Notes: generated by a model not told the origin, from the letters alone. Shown: positions 36,965 to 45,779, counted from the stretch's first letter. The stretch is 64,000 nucleotides of DNA from Sinorhizobium psoraleae (GCF_013283645.1 NZ_JABEKV010000001.1:1480577-1544576); one strand, 5' to 3'. A program made the numbers and translations.

Positions 36965-37662
36965 TCAGCACCTTTCAGTTCGTTGAGCGCGTGAATTCTC
37001 GGTTTCTCCTCCGTCAGCATCCAGCCGGCAAGCGCCATCGCCAGCAATGCACCGAAAATCTCGGCGAGGATGAAGCCGGGCAGGTCGACGGGACGGATGC
37101 CCGCAAAGGTGTCCGACAGTGCGCGCGCTATCGCGACCGCCGGATTGGCGAAGGAGGTCGATGCGGTGAACCAGTAGGCGGCCGTGATATAGAGCCCGAC
37201 CAGCCATGGAATGGCATCCGACCGGAACCGAAGCCCGGCGAGGATGGTAAGGACGAGGCCGAAGGCGGCGACTGCCTCGGCGAGCCACTGGCCGGTACCG
37301 GTGCGCGCGGTCGCGGAAATCTGGATCAACGGAAGCTCGAACATGGCGTGCGCGACGACCGATCCGGCGATGCCGCCGACGATCTGCGCGACGACATAGA
37401 AGAGTGCCGCGTTCGCCTCGATCTCGCGCCGGAGTGCAAAGACCATCGTCACGGCCGGGTTGAAATGCGCGCCGGAGAGTGGTCCGAGAACGGTGATCAG
37501 CACGACGAGGATCGCCCCCGTCGGGATCGTGTTGCCGAGCAGCGAAAGCGCCACATCGCCCGTGAGTTTGTCCGCCATGATGCCGGAGCCGACGACGGTG
37601 GCAACGAGCACGGCTGTGCCTAGCGCTTCGGCCGCGAGGCGGCGGGGGAGATCGAATGCCAT
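36961..37662 (-). CDS. aqpS: Aquaglyceroporin AqpS (arsenite exit channel)
   Basis: This 233-residue MIP-family channel has six membrane helices and the two half-helices. The NPA boxes are HFNPAVTMVF and FANPAVAIARAL, both intact. The family is passive and carries glycerol-like As(OH)3; in S. meliloti the ars operon uses AqpS in place of an ArsB/Acr3 pump. The gene is in the same position here, between reductase genes, with a 4-bp overlap with arsC. I see no ArsB or Acr3 in the cluster. Confidence 0.96.
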   Translation of the reverse strand: MAFDLPRRLAAEALGTAVLVATVVGSGIMADKLTGDVALSLLGNTIPTGAILVVLITVLGPLSGAHFNPAVTMVFALRREIEANAALFYVVAQIVGGIAGSVVAHAMFELPLIQISATARTGTGQWLAEAVAAFGLVLTILAGLRFRSDAIPWLVGLYITAAYWFTASTSFANPAVAIARALSDTFAGIRPVDLPGFILAEIFGALLAMALAGWMLTEEKPRIHALNELKGAE

Positions 37663-37668
37663 CGTCGG

Positions 37669-38181
37669 TCAGCCCGCGTTCGGCCGATCACGGCCGATCT
37701 CGTCGAGGCGCTGCTTGAGGGCGAGCTTGTCGAGAGAGCTCATCGGCAGGCTGGTGAAGGTCGAGATCCGGTTGTTCAGCATCCGATAGGCTTCGGCGAA
37801 GGCAAAGTGTTTTTCCGGCTCGCTGCCTTCCGCCGCGGCCGGATCCGGCACGCCCCAATGCGCAGATACCGGCTGCCCCGGCCAGACGGGGCAGGCTTCA
37901 TTGGCGGCATCGTCGCAGACGGTGAAGACAAAATCCATTTTCGGTGCATCCGGAGTTGCGAACTCGTCCCAGCTTTTGGAGCGCGCGAAGGAAGTGTCGT
38001 AGTTGAGGCTCTGCAGGAGTTCCAGGGCGAGGGGATGAACTTTGCCCTTGGGTTGGGATCCGGCCGAAAATGCCTTGAACTTGCCCTGGCCGAGTCGATT
38101 GAGGAGCGCCTCGGCCATGATCGAACGCGAGGAATTGGCGGTGCAAAGAAAGAGAACGTTGAATGGCTTATGGTCGGTCAC
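37669..38181 (-). CDS. Arsenate reductase of the LMW tyrosine-phosphatase class
   Basis: This 170-residue protein has the low-molecular-weight phosphatase signature VLFLCTANSSRSIMAEALLN (C-x5-R-S, Cys near residue 14) and the acid loop with DFVFTVCDDAANEACPVWPG. This is the class used by thioredoxin- or mycothiol-linked arsenate reductases. It is unlike the ArsC at 36536, so the operon holds both classes of reductase. It starts 12 bp after the first arsR and ends 6 bp before aqpS. Confidence 0.92.
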   Translation of the reverse strand: MTDHKPFNVLFLCTANSSRSIMAEALLNRLGQGKFKAFSAGSQPKGKVHPLALELLQSLNYDTSFARSKSWDEFATPDAPKMDFVFTVCDDAANEACPVWPGQPVSAHWGVPDPAAAEGSEPEKHFAFAEAYRMLNNRISTFTSLPMSSLDKLALKQRLDEIGRDRPNAG

Positions 38182-38193
38182 GGTTGTTCCTCC

Positions 38194-38526
38194 TCAACAA
38201 TTGCAGGTTACGGCCTGGATGACCGGACGGCATAGTTCGGGATTGCCGTTGCAGCAGTCTTCCATGAGATAGGCGAGCAGGTCACGGAAGCCGGTCATGT
38301 CGGCGACGTAACGCACCGTCCGCCCGTCGCGTTCGGCGTGCACGAGACCGGCTTGGTCGAGCACCTTCAGATGCGCCGAGGTGGTGTTCTGGACGGTGCC
38401 GATCCGCGCGGCGATCTCGCCGGCCGGAACGCCATCCGGTCCGGCGCGCACCAGAAGGCGGAAGACTTCGAGCCGGGTGTCCTGGCCAAGGGCGGCGAGC
38501 GCGGCGAGTGCCGTCTTCTTTTCCAT
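38194..38526 (-). CDS. arsR: ArsR-family arsenic repressor (first in operon)
   Basis: This 110-residue winged-helix repressor has the HTH IGTVQNTTSAHLKVLDQAGLV (about 43-63) and a C-terminal Cys cluster MEDCCNGNPELC...CNC, likely the arsenite-binding site. It heads the operon arsR-LMWP reductase-aqpS-arsC-arsH. An AAATC-tg-GATTT dyad at 38535-38546 overlaps its leader, typical of ArsR autoregulation. Confidence 0.95.
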   Translation of the reverse strand: MEKKTALAALAALGQDTRLEVFRLLVRAGPDGVPAGEIAARIGTVQNTTSAHLKVLDQAGLVHAERDGRTVRYVADMTGFRDLLAYLMEDCCNGNPELCRPVIQAVTCNC

Positions 38527-38534
38527 ATATCCAC

Positions 38535-38546
38535 AAATCCAGATTT
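38535..38546. promoter_or_regulatory. ArsR operator-like dyad upstream of the ars operon
   Basis: An aaatc-ca-gattt dyad lies about 10-20 bp upstream of the arsR start codon. ArsR repressors bind short AT-rich dyads of this kind at their own promoters. Confidence 0.5.
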
Positions 38547-38587
38547 ATCGATAAAATAGTCGCCATTCATGACGGTTTGATGACGGC

Positions 38588-39022
38588 TCAAAACCCGCGC
38601 GATGCGGCAACCAGATAGATTGCCGCCGCTACCGCGCCGAGCGCGCTCCGGCCGGCATGGAGCGTGCCCCAGCGCACGAGAAGCGCACGGGTCTCATCGC
38701 CAGCCTCTTCCGGGCGCGTCGCTTCCAGACGGCGATTGACGGGCATGATGGCGAGCAGGGTATAGGGCCAGTTCAAAATGATGATCGCCGCCCCGAGACC
38801 CCAGAGCGGATTGCCGGTCTGCCACCATGCCGAGGCGCCGAGGAGGCCGGAAACGATCGCGAGCGAAGCCTGCATCTCGAAGCCGCGCCGATAGGCGGGA
38901 CCCCACTCGGCAAGCGCCGCGCGGTCATCGAGCCCAAGCCGCGCCGGCTGTTCGGCGACGTTGATGTAAATGGCGGCGCCGAAGAAGACGGACGCCGTGA
39001 GCAGGGCGAGCAATCCAAGCAT
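38588..39022 (-). CDS. DUF1772 family membrane protein
   Basis: This 144-residue protein has four hydrophobic helices. LGLLALLTASVFFGAAIYINVAEQPARL at the N-terminus and WGPAYRRGFEMQASLAIVSGLLG match the DUF1772 pattern (anthrone-oxygenase-like). PVNRRLEATRPE and the C-terminal LLVRWGTLHAGRSALGAVAAA are also typical. It is upstream of the ars operon on the same strand, but the operator of arsR lies between, so it is probably separate. Function unknown. Confidence 0.85.
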   Translation of the reverse strand: MLGLLALLTASVFFGAAIYINVAEQPARLGLDDRAALAEWGPAYRRGFEMQASLAIVSGLLGASAWWQTGNPLWGLGAAIIILNWPYTLLAIMPVNRRLEATRPEEAGDETRALLVRWGTLHAGRSALGAVAAAIYLVAASRGF

Positions 39023-39157
39023 GCGACCTTCTCCCTCAACGCGGACAACGGACGGCCCTGCAATAGATATATCATAGATGGGCTAATCGGCTCCGTGCGG
39101 CATTGCCTACATGATGCGGGTCGAAAGCGGAACTTGCTGCCGTTGCATCCATTCTGC

Positions 39158-39646
39158 TTACCGCCTCGCCAGCATTGGCAAGATCAAGCCCCATCCGGTC
39201 TCTTGAGGTGGTCCAGACGGTTCGAACCCCAACTTCTTGTAGACGGCTATCGCCCGTTCATTGTCTGGATGCGGATCGGTCGCGATCACAGGTGCGCCCT
39301 CATCGAAAAGAGCCTGCATCCTCATTCCGATAAACGCTGAACCATGTCCAACGCCGACCATTTCGGGGTCTCCGATATATTGATCAATTCCCCGCGACCC
39401 TTTGGGAAGACCGGCAAAATGGTGATCTTCCCATCCGTGCACCGTGTAGTCCTGCAAGAACGCAAAGGGCCGCTCGTTAATTGAAATGATCCAGCGAGCC
39501 ACCCGAGGATCAACCAGTTCTGCTTCACCATACGGCTCACCAGAACCCCACCATTCCAGGACATGCGGGTTCGACCGCCACGCCTTCAGTAAAGCGAGAT
39601 CATCCAGGGTCGCTCTGCGAAACTCGTACGGATTGGTCGCGAACAT
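39158..39646 (-). CDS. GNAT acetyltransferase similar to aminoglycoside 6'-N-acetyltransferases
   Basis: This 162-residue protein is related to the AAC(6')-Ib group: it keeps NPHVLEWWGSGEPYGEAEL, the SRGIDQYIGDPEMVGVGHGSAF core (cofactor loop G-V-G-H-G-S) and ATDPHPDNERAIAVYKKLGFE. The WW-G segment and the GIDQ-x8-G-x-G order are features of those enzymes. Resistance activity is not proven, since related acetyltransferases with other substrates share these motifs. It stands alone on the minus strand. Confidence 0.8.
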   Translation of the reverse strand: MFATNPYEFRRATLDDLALLKAWRSNPHVLEWWGSGEPYGEAELVDPRVARWIISINERPFAFLQDYTVHGWEDHHFAGLPKGSRGIDQYIGDPEMVGVGHGSAFIGMRMQALFDEGAPVIATDPHPDNERAIAVYKKLGFEPSGPPQETGWGLILPMLARR

Positions 39647-39857
39647 TAGATCACTCTAGCAGATTGTGCGACGGTGAGTATGGGCCGAATCCAGACGTCC
39701 TCGACTCAGCTATGAAAAATCGCTTGACGCCGACACGCCGACTAGAGAAGCACCGCCTGCTGCCAAACGAGGAAGGAGCACGGAGGGCCGACGGCGCACT
39801 TGTGACAAGCCGGTATCACCGCCTGTGTTTTCGTGCTCCGCAAAGCCTCGGCACCGC

Positions 39858-39905
39858 GTGAACTTCTGGACAAATTGATTCCAATTTGCACAGTAGCGCC
39901 TTGAA
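39858..39905. repeat. Degenerate RIME-like fragment
   Basis: It is a palindrome core (acaaattgattccaatttg) with cagtagcgccttgaaatgtc, which looks like the right half of a RIME1 element. It is part of the 516-bp stretch between 39647 and 40162 that codes no convincing protein; the rest of that stretch holds nothing else I can recognise apart from the next repeat. Confidence 0.45.
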
Positions 39906-40047
39906 ATGTCAGCGCTTCCGATCCGGCCCGGCGCCTCTCGTCATGACATGGAACCACGGAAAGGCGAGGGTGCGCGTTTAGGCCCGGAGGTCATGACCAT
40001 CTTTGTCTACTCGCTTGAGCGCTGTGCTCGGGCGGGGTCGGCTGCCG

Positions 40048-40147
40048 CATAATTCCTTAATTCGGCGTTGAATTGGGAATAAAATCGGTGGCAATTCAGA
40101 ATGTTACAGTGACCTGGCGCGATTGGCCGAGACGCGAGGCGCTGGAG
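40048..40147 (-). repeat. Degenerate RIME1-like element, copy i
   Basis: It runs from ctgccgcataattccttaattcggcg through ggcaattcagaatgttacagtgacc to gagacgcgaggcgctgg, following the RIME1 order with many substitutions. It ends just before the ribosome-binding site of the FAD-linked oxidase gene, so the in-frame extension upstream of 40163 is repeat-derived. Confidence 0.6.
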
Positions 40148-40162
40148 GGAAGGGGCGTTTTC

Positions 40163-41569
40163 GTGGCGTTGAAGGCAATCAAAGCGGGAACGAGAAACGA
40201 AAGCGGCATCGTTGCGGCGAAGGAGCTTCTTGCCGTCCGATTCGGCGACCGCTTCCAGGCGAGCGAGGCGATCCGCGCCCAGCACACCCACACGACCACC
40301 TATATTCCGGCGCAATTGCCGGATGCCGTGGTCTTTCCCGAGAGTGCCGCCGAAGTGCGCGAGATCGTCGAGATCGCCAGCGCGCACCGCGTGCCGCTGA
40401 TCCCCTTCGGCACGGGCTCGTCGCTGGAAGGGCACGTGAATGCGCCGAACGGCGGCATATCGGTCGACATGATGCGGATGAACCGCGTTCTCGCCGTTAA
40501 TGCAGAGGATCTTGATTGCACGGTCGAACCCGGCATTACGCGTGAAGAGCTGAACACTTATCTGCGCGATACCGGCCTCTTCTTTCCGATCGATCCGGGA
40601 GCGAACGCCTCGATCGGCGGCATGGCGTCGACGCGTGCCTCCGGCACCAACGCAGTGCGTTACGGCACGATGAAGGAAAACGTGCTCGCGGTGACGACCG
40701 TCGTCGCCGGCGGTCGCGAGATCTCGACCGGCCACCGGGCGCGCAAGTCCTCGGCCGGCTACGATCTGACGCGGCTCTTTGTCGGCGCGGAAGGCACACT
40801 CGGCATCATCACGTCGATCACGCTGCGCCTGCAAGGCATACCGGAAGTGATCTCCGGCGGCGTCTGCCCGTTCCCGACGATTGCGGACGCCTGCAACGCG
40901 GTGATCCTGACGATCCAGTCGGGTATTCCGGTGGCACGTATCGAACTGCTCGACGCGCTGCAGATGAAGGCGTGCAACGCCTATTCGAACCTCGGCTATC
41001 AGGAGACGCCGACGCTTTTCGTCGAGTTTCACGGCAGCGCCGAGAGCGTCGAGCTACAATCGCGCCAGTTCGCCGAAATAGCGTCGGAATTGGGGTCTAC
41101 TGGTTTCATCTGGACGACCAATCCGGAAGAGCGGTCGCGACTCTGGAAGGCGCGGCACAACGCCTATTGGGCACAGAAGGGGCTGGTGCCCGGCGCCGCG
41201 ATCCTTTCGACAGATGTTTGCGTACCGATTTCGCGGCTTGCCGATTGCGTTGCGGCGACGCATGAGGATATCGCGGCACATGGGCTGGTCGCACCGATCG
41301 TCGGCCATGCGGGCGACGGCAACTTTCACGTCGGGCTGCTTTTCGACGACAAGGATCCAGCCGATGTTGCGCGGGCGGAAGCCTTCGTCGAGCGGCTGAA
41401 CGCGCGGGCTCTATCGATGGATGGCACCTGCACGGGCGAACACGGAATCGGGCAGGGCAAGATGCCGTTTCTCGAGGCGGAACTTGGCGATGCGCTGGAT
41501 CTGATGCGGCAGATCAAGCGCGCGCTGGATCCGGACAATATCTTCAACCCGGGCAAGATCTTTGCCTGA
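40163..41569 (+). CDS. FAD-linked dehydrogenase (D-lactate dehydrogenase / GlcD-like)
   Basis: This 468-residue flavoenzyme is of the VAO family. The FAD-binding PP loop is VPLIPFGTGSSLEGH (about 95-109), followed by GANASIGGMASTRASGTNAVRYGTMKENV. The C-terminal cap domain has IVGHAGDGNFHVGLLFDD and GTCTGEHGIGQGKMPFLEAELG, the hallmarks of D-lactate and glycolate oxidoreductases. The short C-terminus ends RALDPDNIFNPGKIFA, as in LDHD. I chose the GTG at 40163 because ggagggaagggg precedes it and the frame upstream is RIME-derived. The exact 2-hydroxyacid is unknown. Confidence 0.9.
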   Translation: MALKAIKAGTRNESGIVAAKELLAVRFGDRFQASEAIRAQHTHTTTYIPAQLPDAVVFPESAAEVREIVEIASAHRVPLIPFGTGSSLEGHVNAPNGGISVDMMRMNRVLAVNAEDLDCTVEPGITREELNTYLRDTGLFFPIDPGANASIGGMASTRASGTNAVRYGTMKENVLAVTTVVAGGREISTGHRARKSSAGYDLTRLFVGAEGTLGIITSITLRLQGIPEVISGGVCPFPTIADACNAVILTIQSGIPVARIELLDALQMKACNAYSNLGYQETPTLFVEFHGSAESVELQSRQFAEIASELGSTGFIWTTNPEERSRLWKARHNAYWAQKGLVPGAAILSTDVCVPISRLADCVAATHEDIAAHGLVAPIVGHAGDGNFHVGLLFDDKDPADVARAEAFVERLNARALSMDGTCTGEHGIGQGKMPFLEAELGDALDLMRQIKRALDPDNIFNPGKIFA

Positions 41570-41634
41570 CAGTGTGGGGCGGCCGCTTGACGATGCGAGT
41601 AGGGCGCGAATGAGACAGACGGGAATGTGACACG

Positions 41635-44600
41635 GTGCTGGCGCGAATTCTGGTTACCATCGGTGGGCTGCTTGTCGTCGCGCTTTTTGCGGCGTTGATC
41701 GCGCCATTGTTCATCGATTGGACCGACTTCCGCAAAGATTTCGAGCGCGAGGCAAGCCGCATCATGGGCAAGCCGGTGGTCGTCCACGGCAGTGTCGATG
41801 CGCGGCTGATCCCGTTCCCGACGGTGACTCTCAATGATGTTCGCGTCGGCCCCGCAGAGGGCGGCGCGCCGATCATCCAGGTCGCGCAGTTCTCGATGAG
41901 CGCCGAGCTGGCGCCGTTCCTGAGCGGCGAGGCGCTGATCTTCGACATGCGGCTCGACCGGCCGAAGGCAAGGATCCGCCTCCAGCCCGACGGTACGCTC
42001 GACTGGGCGCGCGGCCGGCGCGCATCGATCCCGGCAAGCACGGTCGTTCTCGAAAAGGTCGAGATCGTCGATGGTGAGATCGAGTTCATCGACGAGCAGA
42101 CGGGGCGTACCCGCCGCGTCAGCGATCTTTCCGCCGATCTGTCGGCGCGCTCTCTTGCCGGTCCGTGGAAGGTCGAGGGCCGCGCGGCGCTCGACGGCGA
42201 GGCCGGCAGCTTCGCCTTTTCCACGAACGAGGTGAACGAGGAGGGGGCGCTGAGCCTCCGGGCGCGGCTGACGCCGGATAAGCGGCCGTTCGGTGTCGAG
42301 CTCGACGGCGATCTCAAGGTCGTCGACTTGAAGCCGGTCTATGGCGGTCGGTTCACGCTGACAGAAAATCGGCCGGCGGATGAGGCTGAGGACAGCGCCG
42401 CCTTGCGCATCAACGGCGATTTCCAGCTCACCAACGAGAGCATCCGTGTTCCGGAATACCGTTTCGAGGTTGGGCCGCCGGAAGATCCCTATGTCGTCAC
42501 GGGCGAGGCGACGCTCGACACCGGCAAGGACCAGAAATTCCTGCTGATCGCCGACGGTCAGCAGATCGACGTCAGCCGCATCGGCAATTCCGGCCGCAGA
42601 GGCAAGACCGGCCGCGACCCCGCCATTTCGCTGCGCCAGCGAGTCGAAGCGATGCTGGCGATCGCCGCCGACATTCCTATCCCGCAGGTGCCGGGCCGGG
42701 CCAGCCTCAAGCTGCCGGCGATCGTTATCGGCGATACGACGCTTCGCGACGTGCGGCTCGACGTCAGGCCGGACGGCGCCGGCTGGATCGTGGAGAATGC
42801 GGTGGCGCTGCTGCCCGGGCGGACGCAAATGGAAGCGAGCGGGCGGCTGAACCTCAAGGAGCAGCGCGCCTTCCGCGGCGACATCCTGATTGCCTCCAAC
42901 CAGCCTTCGGGACTGGCGAACTGGCTGGCGGGGTCGGTGGACCCGGCGATCCGCAAGCTGAAGACAGCCGGTTTCGCCGCAACCGTGAACCTGACGGATA
43001 CGCTGCAGCAGTTCGAGAGCCTTGAGGTGGCGGCAGGGCCCGCGACGCTCCGGGGGCGGATCGAACGCCAATCCTTCGCCGAGCAGCAGCCGAGCCTTTC
43101 GCTGCAGCTCAAGGGCAATCGCATTGATCTGGAGGCACTGCAGGCACTGGCCGGTCTCGTCGCCGGTGACGCGTCGACCGGAACCCTGCTGCAGCACGCG
43201 ATCGCCGCCGATCTCTCTGCCGAGGCTTTTTCCGCCTTTGGTGAGGAGGCGCGGGACGTGCAAGCGGTGCTGACCCTCAAGAACGGACAGTTGCAGGCGG
43301 AGCGGGTGGCGATCGGCTCGCTTTCCGGCGCGCAGCTCGCCCTTTCCGGCCGGATGAGCGGCGGCTTCGATCAGCCGGTGCTCTCGGCGAAGATGAAGCT
43401 CGCCGCAAAGGACCTGACGCCCTTCCTCGAAATGATCGGCCGGCACACGGTCGCCCATCCGGCGCTGCAACGCCTCATCAGAGCCGGCCCCTATTATTCC
43501 GATGCCGCCTTCGACGTGACGCTGACGGCCGGTAGCAACGAGGGCAGCGCGCCTGTCACGTTCGGGGTGATCGGCACCGCCAACGGCGGCAAGATCGCCG
43601 CAAGCTACCAGGCACCCGATGTCGCCCAGGCGCTCGCCGGCAAGGGCATGCTGCTGGAGGCGACGCTCGAGAATCCGCACACGCCCGTCCTCATCGGCCA
43701 GGCGGGCTTCGATCCGCTGCCGTTCGACGCCGATGCCAACGGTATCCTGGCGATTAAGCTGCAGAGCACCGAGGGTTCCAAGGCGAACGGAACGCTGACC
43801 TTCACCACCGAGAAGACGTCGCTCGCCGCCAAGGGTGTCTTCGATCTTGCCCGTGACCACTATCTCGAGGGCCAGGCGAAGCTGACGCTGCAGACGGAGG
43901 ATCTGGAGCCATTCCTGCTTCTTCAGGGAATCGGATTGCCGCAGATGGGCAGCGGACTGCCGGTGACGCTGTCGACCGACATCACGACCGATGCGGAAAA
44001 AATCGCGCTCTCGGCGATCGAAGGCAAGGTCGACCAGAATGCCTTTACCGGCGCGCTGGCGATCGATCGAAAGACGGCCGGCAAGGCCGTCGGCGAACTT
44101 GCACTGGATACGCTCGACCTCGCCTGGCTCGGCGAGGGCATCCTCGGTCAGTTCGAGGATGTGTCGATCGGCGGATTGTCGAAGGCACCGGTCGCGCAGC
44201 CGGCCTGGAGGGGCTTCGACGTTGCGTTGAACGTTACCGCGAAGCAGTTCTGGCCGGGCGTCTACGGTCCGGTCACCGGCTTTGCCGGAAGACTCGAATG
44301 GAAGGGCGACGAGATTGCTGTAAGCGATGCCACCGGCGAGTGGTTGGGGGGCAAGCTCGAAGGGCGGCTGCAAATCGGCAACGCCAATGGCTCGGGCTTC
44401 CTGCGCTCGCGCTTCGATCTCAAGGGTGCCGATCTCGCCGCTGCCGGATGGGCGCGCGAAAGTGGTCCCGTGGCGACCGGCCGGTTCGACCTGGCGGTTG
44501 CGATGGAGGCTTCGGGCGCGACCCCCCGCGCGATGGCGCATTCGGCGAGCGGGTCGGGAACCGCGACGTTCAACGGCGTTACGCTGAACGGCATCAACAC

Positions 44601-45396
44601 GGCAGCGCTGCCGCCGCTGATGGCCGCTGCCGATGCCATGAAGACCGAGATCTCGCCTGAGGCGATCCGCAAGGCGGCAGAGAAACTGCTCTTTACCGGT
44701 CAGTCGGTTGTCGGTGTCGTCAAGGTGCCTTTCAGCGTTGCCGGCGGCACGGTCAGGGCGCAGAACGTCACGGCGGCCGATGGCAACGCCGCGTTCACCG
44801 GCGAGGCATCGTTCGATCTTGCCGATCAACGCATGAACGGCGTGATCGACCTGGAGTTCCGGCCGGGCGAAGAGGCGCTTGCCGGCGCCGAACCGCGTGT
44901 GCGCTTCGGCTATGGCGGGCTGCTGGATGCTCCCGGTGTCACGGTCGACGTCACCGATCTTTCGAATTTCCTGTCGCTGAGGGCCTTCGAGCGGGAGCGG
45001 CGGCGCGTGGAAATGCTTCAGGCGAATGTGCTCGAGAAGCAGCGGCTTCGCCGCGAGGTGGCGCTTTACAAGGCACGCGCGGCCGAACGCGAGATTGCCC
45101 GGCGGAGGGCGATCGCCGAGGAACGCCACCGTCAGGCCGCGGCGGCCGAGGCGGCCCGGATGAAGGCCGAGGCCGAGGCGCGTGCTGCTACCGAACGGCG
45201 CGCAGCCGAGGAATTGCGCCTGCGCCTGCGGCAACTTCCGCCGCGCAGTGCCGTCGAGCAGACGCCGCCTGCGCGAAACGTCGAGCGCGTCAACCCGCCG
45301 CCGCCAACCGGCGGCAGCGTAACCGACGAGAATGCCGGCCCGCCGGCCGGGCAGGGCCTGAACTTCGACATGCTGCCGGAAATCACGGTGCAATAA
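41635..45396 (+). CDS. AsmA-family protein, very large, with charged coiled-coil tail
   Basis: This 1253-residue protein (GTG start) belongs to the AsmA family, which helps keep the outer membrane and lipid transport in order. It starts with an N-terminal anchor (RILVTIGGLLVVALFAALIAPLF) and DFRKDFEREASRIMGKPVVVHGSVDARLIPFPTVTLNDVRVG, the AsmA signature. Repeated beta-rich stretches follow, with a C-terminal AsmA_2 region (about 870-1090). From about residue 1110 to 1215 comes an Arg/Glu/Ala-rich coiled coil (FERERRRVEML, KQRLRREVALYKAR, AAEAARMKAEAEAR), then a Pro-rich tail. This coiled coil is not usual for the family. The gene stands alone, with the first 59-bp repeat directly after its stop. 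Confidence 0.92.
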   Translation: MLARILVTIGGLLVVALFAALIAPLFIDWTDFRKDFEREASRIMGKPVVVHGSVDARLIPFPTVTLNDVRVGPAEGGAPIIQVAQFSMSAELAPFLSGEALIFDMRLDRPKARIRLQPDGTLDWARGRRASIPASTVVLEKVEIVDGEIEFIDEQTGRTRRVSDLSADLSARSLAGPWKVEGRAALDGEAGSFAFSTNEVNEEGALSLRARLTPDKRPFGVELDGDLKVVDLKPVYGGRFTLTENRPADEAEDSAALRINGDFQLTNESIRVPEYRFEVGPPEDPYVVTGEATLDTGKDQKFLLIADGQQIDVSRIGNSGRRGKTGRDPAISLRQRVEAMLAIAADIPIPQVPGRASLKLPAIVIGDTTLRDVRLDVRPDGAGWIVENAVALLPGRTQMEASGRLNLKEQRAFRGDILIASNQPSGLANWLAGSVDPAIRKLKTAGFAATVNLTDTLQQFESLEVAAGPATLRGRIERQSFAEQQPSLSLQLKGNRIDLEALQALAGLVAGDASTGTLLQHAIAADLSAEAFSAFGEEARDVQAVLTLKNGQLQAERVAIGSLSGAQLALSGRMSGGFDQPVLSAKMKLAAKDLTPFLEMIGRHTVAHPALQRLIRAGPYYSDAAFDVTLTAGSNEGSAPVTFGVIGTANGGKIAASYQAPDVAQALAGKGMLLEATLENPHTPVLIGQAGFDPLPFDADANGILAIKLQSTEGSKANGTLTFTTEKTSLAAKGVFDLARDHYLEGQAKLTLQTEDLEPFLLLQGIGLPQMGSGLPVTLSTDITTDAEKIALSAIEGKVDQNAFTGALAIDRKTAGKAVGELALDTLDLAWLGEGILGQFEDVSIGGLSKAPVAQPAWRGFDVALNVTAKQFWPGVYGPVTGFAGRLEWKGDEIAVSDATGEWLGGKLEGRLQIGNANGSGFLRSRFDLKGADLAAAGWARESGPVATGRFDLAVAMEASGATPRAMAHSASGSGTATFNGVTLNGINTAALPPLMAAADAMKTEISPEAIRKAAEKLLFTGQSVVGVVKVPFSVAGGTVRAQNVTAADGNAAFTGEASFDLADQRMNGVIDLEFRPGEEALAGAEPRVRFGYGGLLDAPGVTVDVTDLSNFLSLRAFERERRRVEMLQANVLEKQRLRREVALYKARAAEREIARRRAIAEERHRQAAAAEAARMKAEAEARAATERRAAEELRLRLRQLPPRSAVEQTPPARNVERVNPPPPTGGSVTDENAGPPAGQGLNFDMLPEITVQ

Positions 45397-45680
45397 GCGG
45401 GATGAGGAAAAGTGCGGAGCGGTTTTCCGCCCGCATCCCGCGTCAAGCAAGCAAATCGGGATGAGGAAAAGTGCGGAGCGGTTTTCCGCCCGCATCCCGC
45501 GTCAAGGAAGCAAATCGGGGTGAGGAAAAGTGCGGGCGGTTTTCCGCCCGCATCCCGCGTCAAGCAAGCAAATCGGGGTGAGGAAAAGTGCGGAGCGGTT
45601 TTCCGCCCGCATCCGCGTTAAGCAAGCAAATCGGGACGAGGAAAAGTGCGCAGCGGTCTCCCGCCCGCATTCACCCCTTA
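45397..45680. repeat. Tandem array of five 59-bp palindromic units
   Basis: Units start at about 45399, 45458, 45517, 45575 and 45633; the last is partial. Each carries gaggaaaagtgcg, a short insert, then cggttttccgcccgcat and ccgcgtcaagcaagcaaatc. Outer gcgggatg...catcccgc and inner ggaaaa...ttttcc arms let every unit fold into a long hairpin. Units differ by a few substitutions or single-base indels. The array fills the gap between asmA and the diguanylate cyclase gene; beyond it (45681-45779) I see only a likely promoter region. Confidence 0.92.
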
Positions 45681-45779
45681 GCGTCAAAAATCGGCAAACA
45701 TCCCTAGAATTTTAGTGGCCCACTTGAAGCCGCATTAGCATCCCTCGGGACACAATGTGCCTACAACTGGGGTTGCGAG

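Noticed and set aside
41326..45495. Open frame of 1389 codons antisense to asmA, extending through the 59-bp repeats
   Set aside because: It is a long stop-free shadow that GC-rich codons produce opposite a real gene. The plus-strand AsmA has domains, a start and correct neighbours; the antisense product is Arg/Leu/Asp-rich with no family resemblance.
45397..45680. Possible CRISPR array (59-bp periodic repeats)
   Set aside because: The whole period is conserved, so there are no variable spacers, and no cas gene is near. The units are tandem palindromes.
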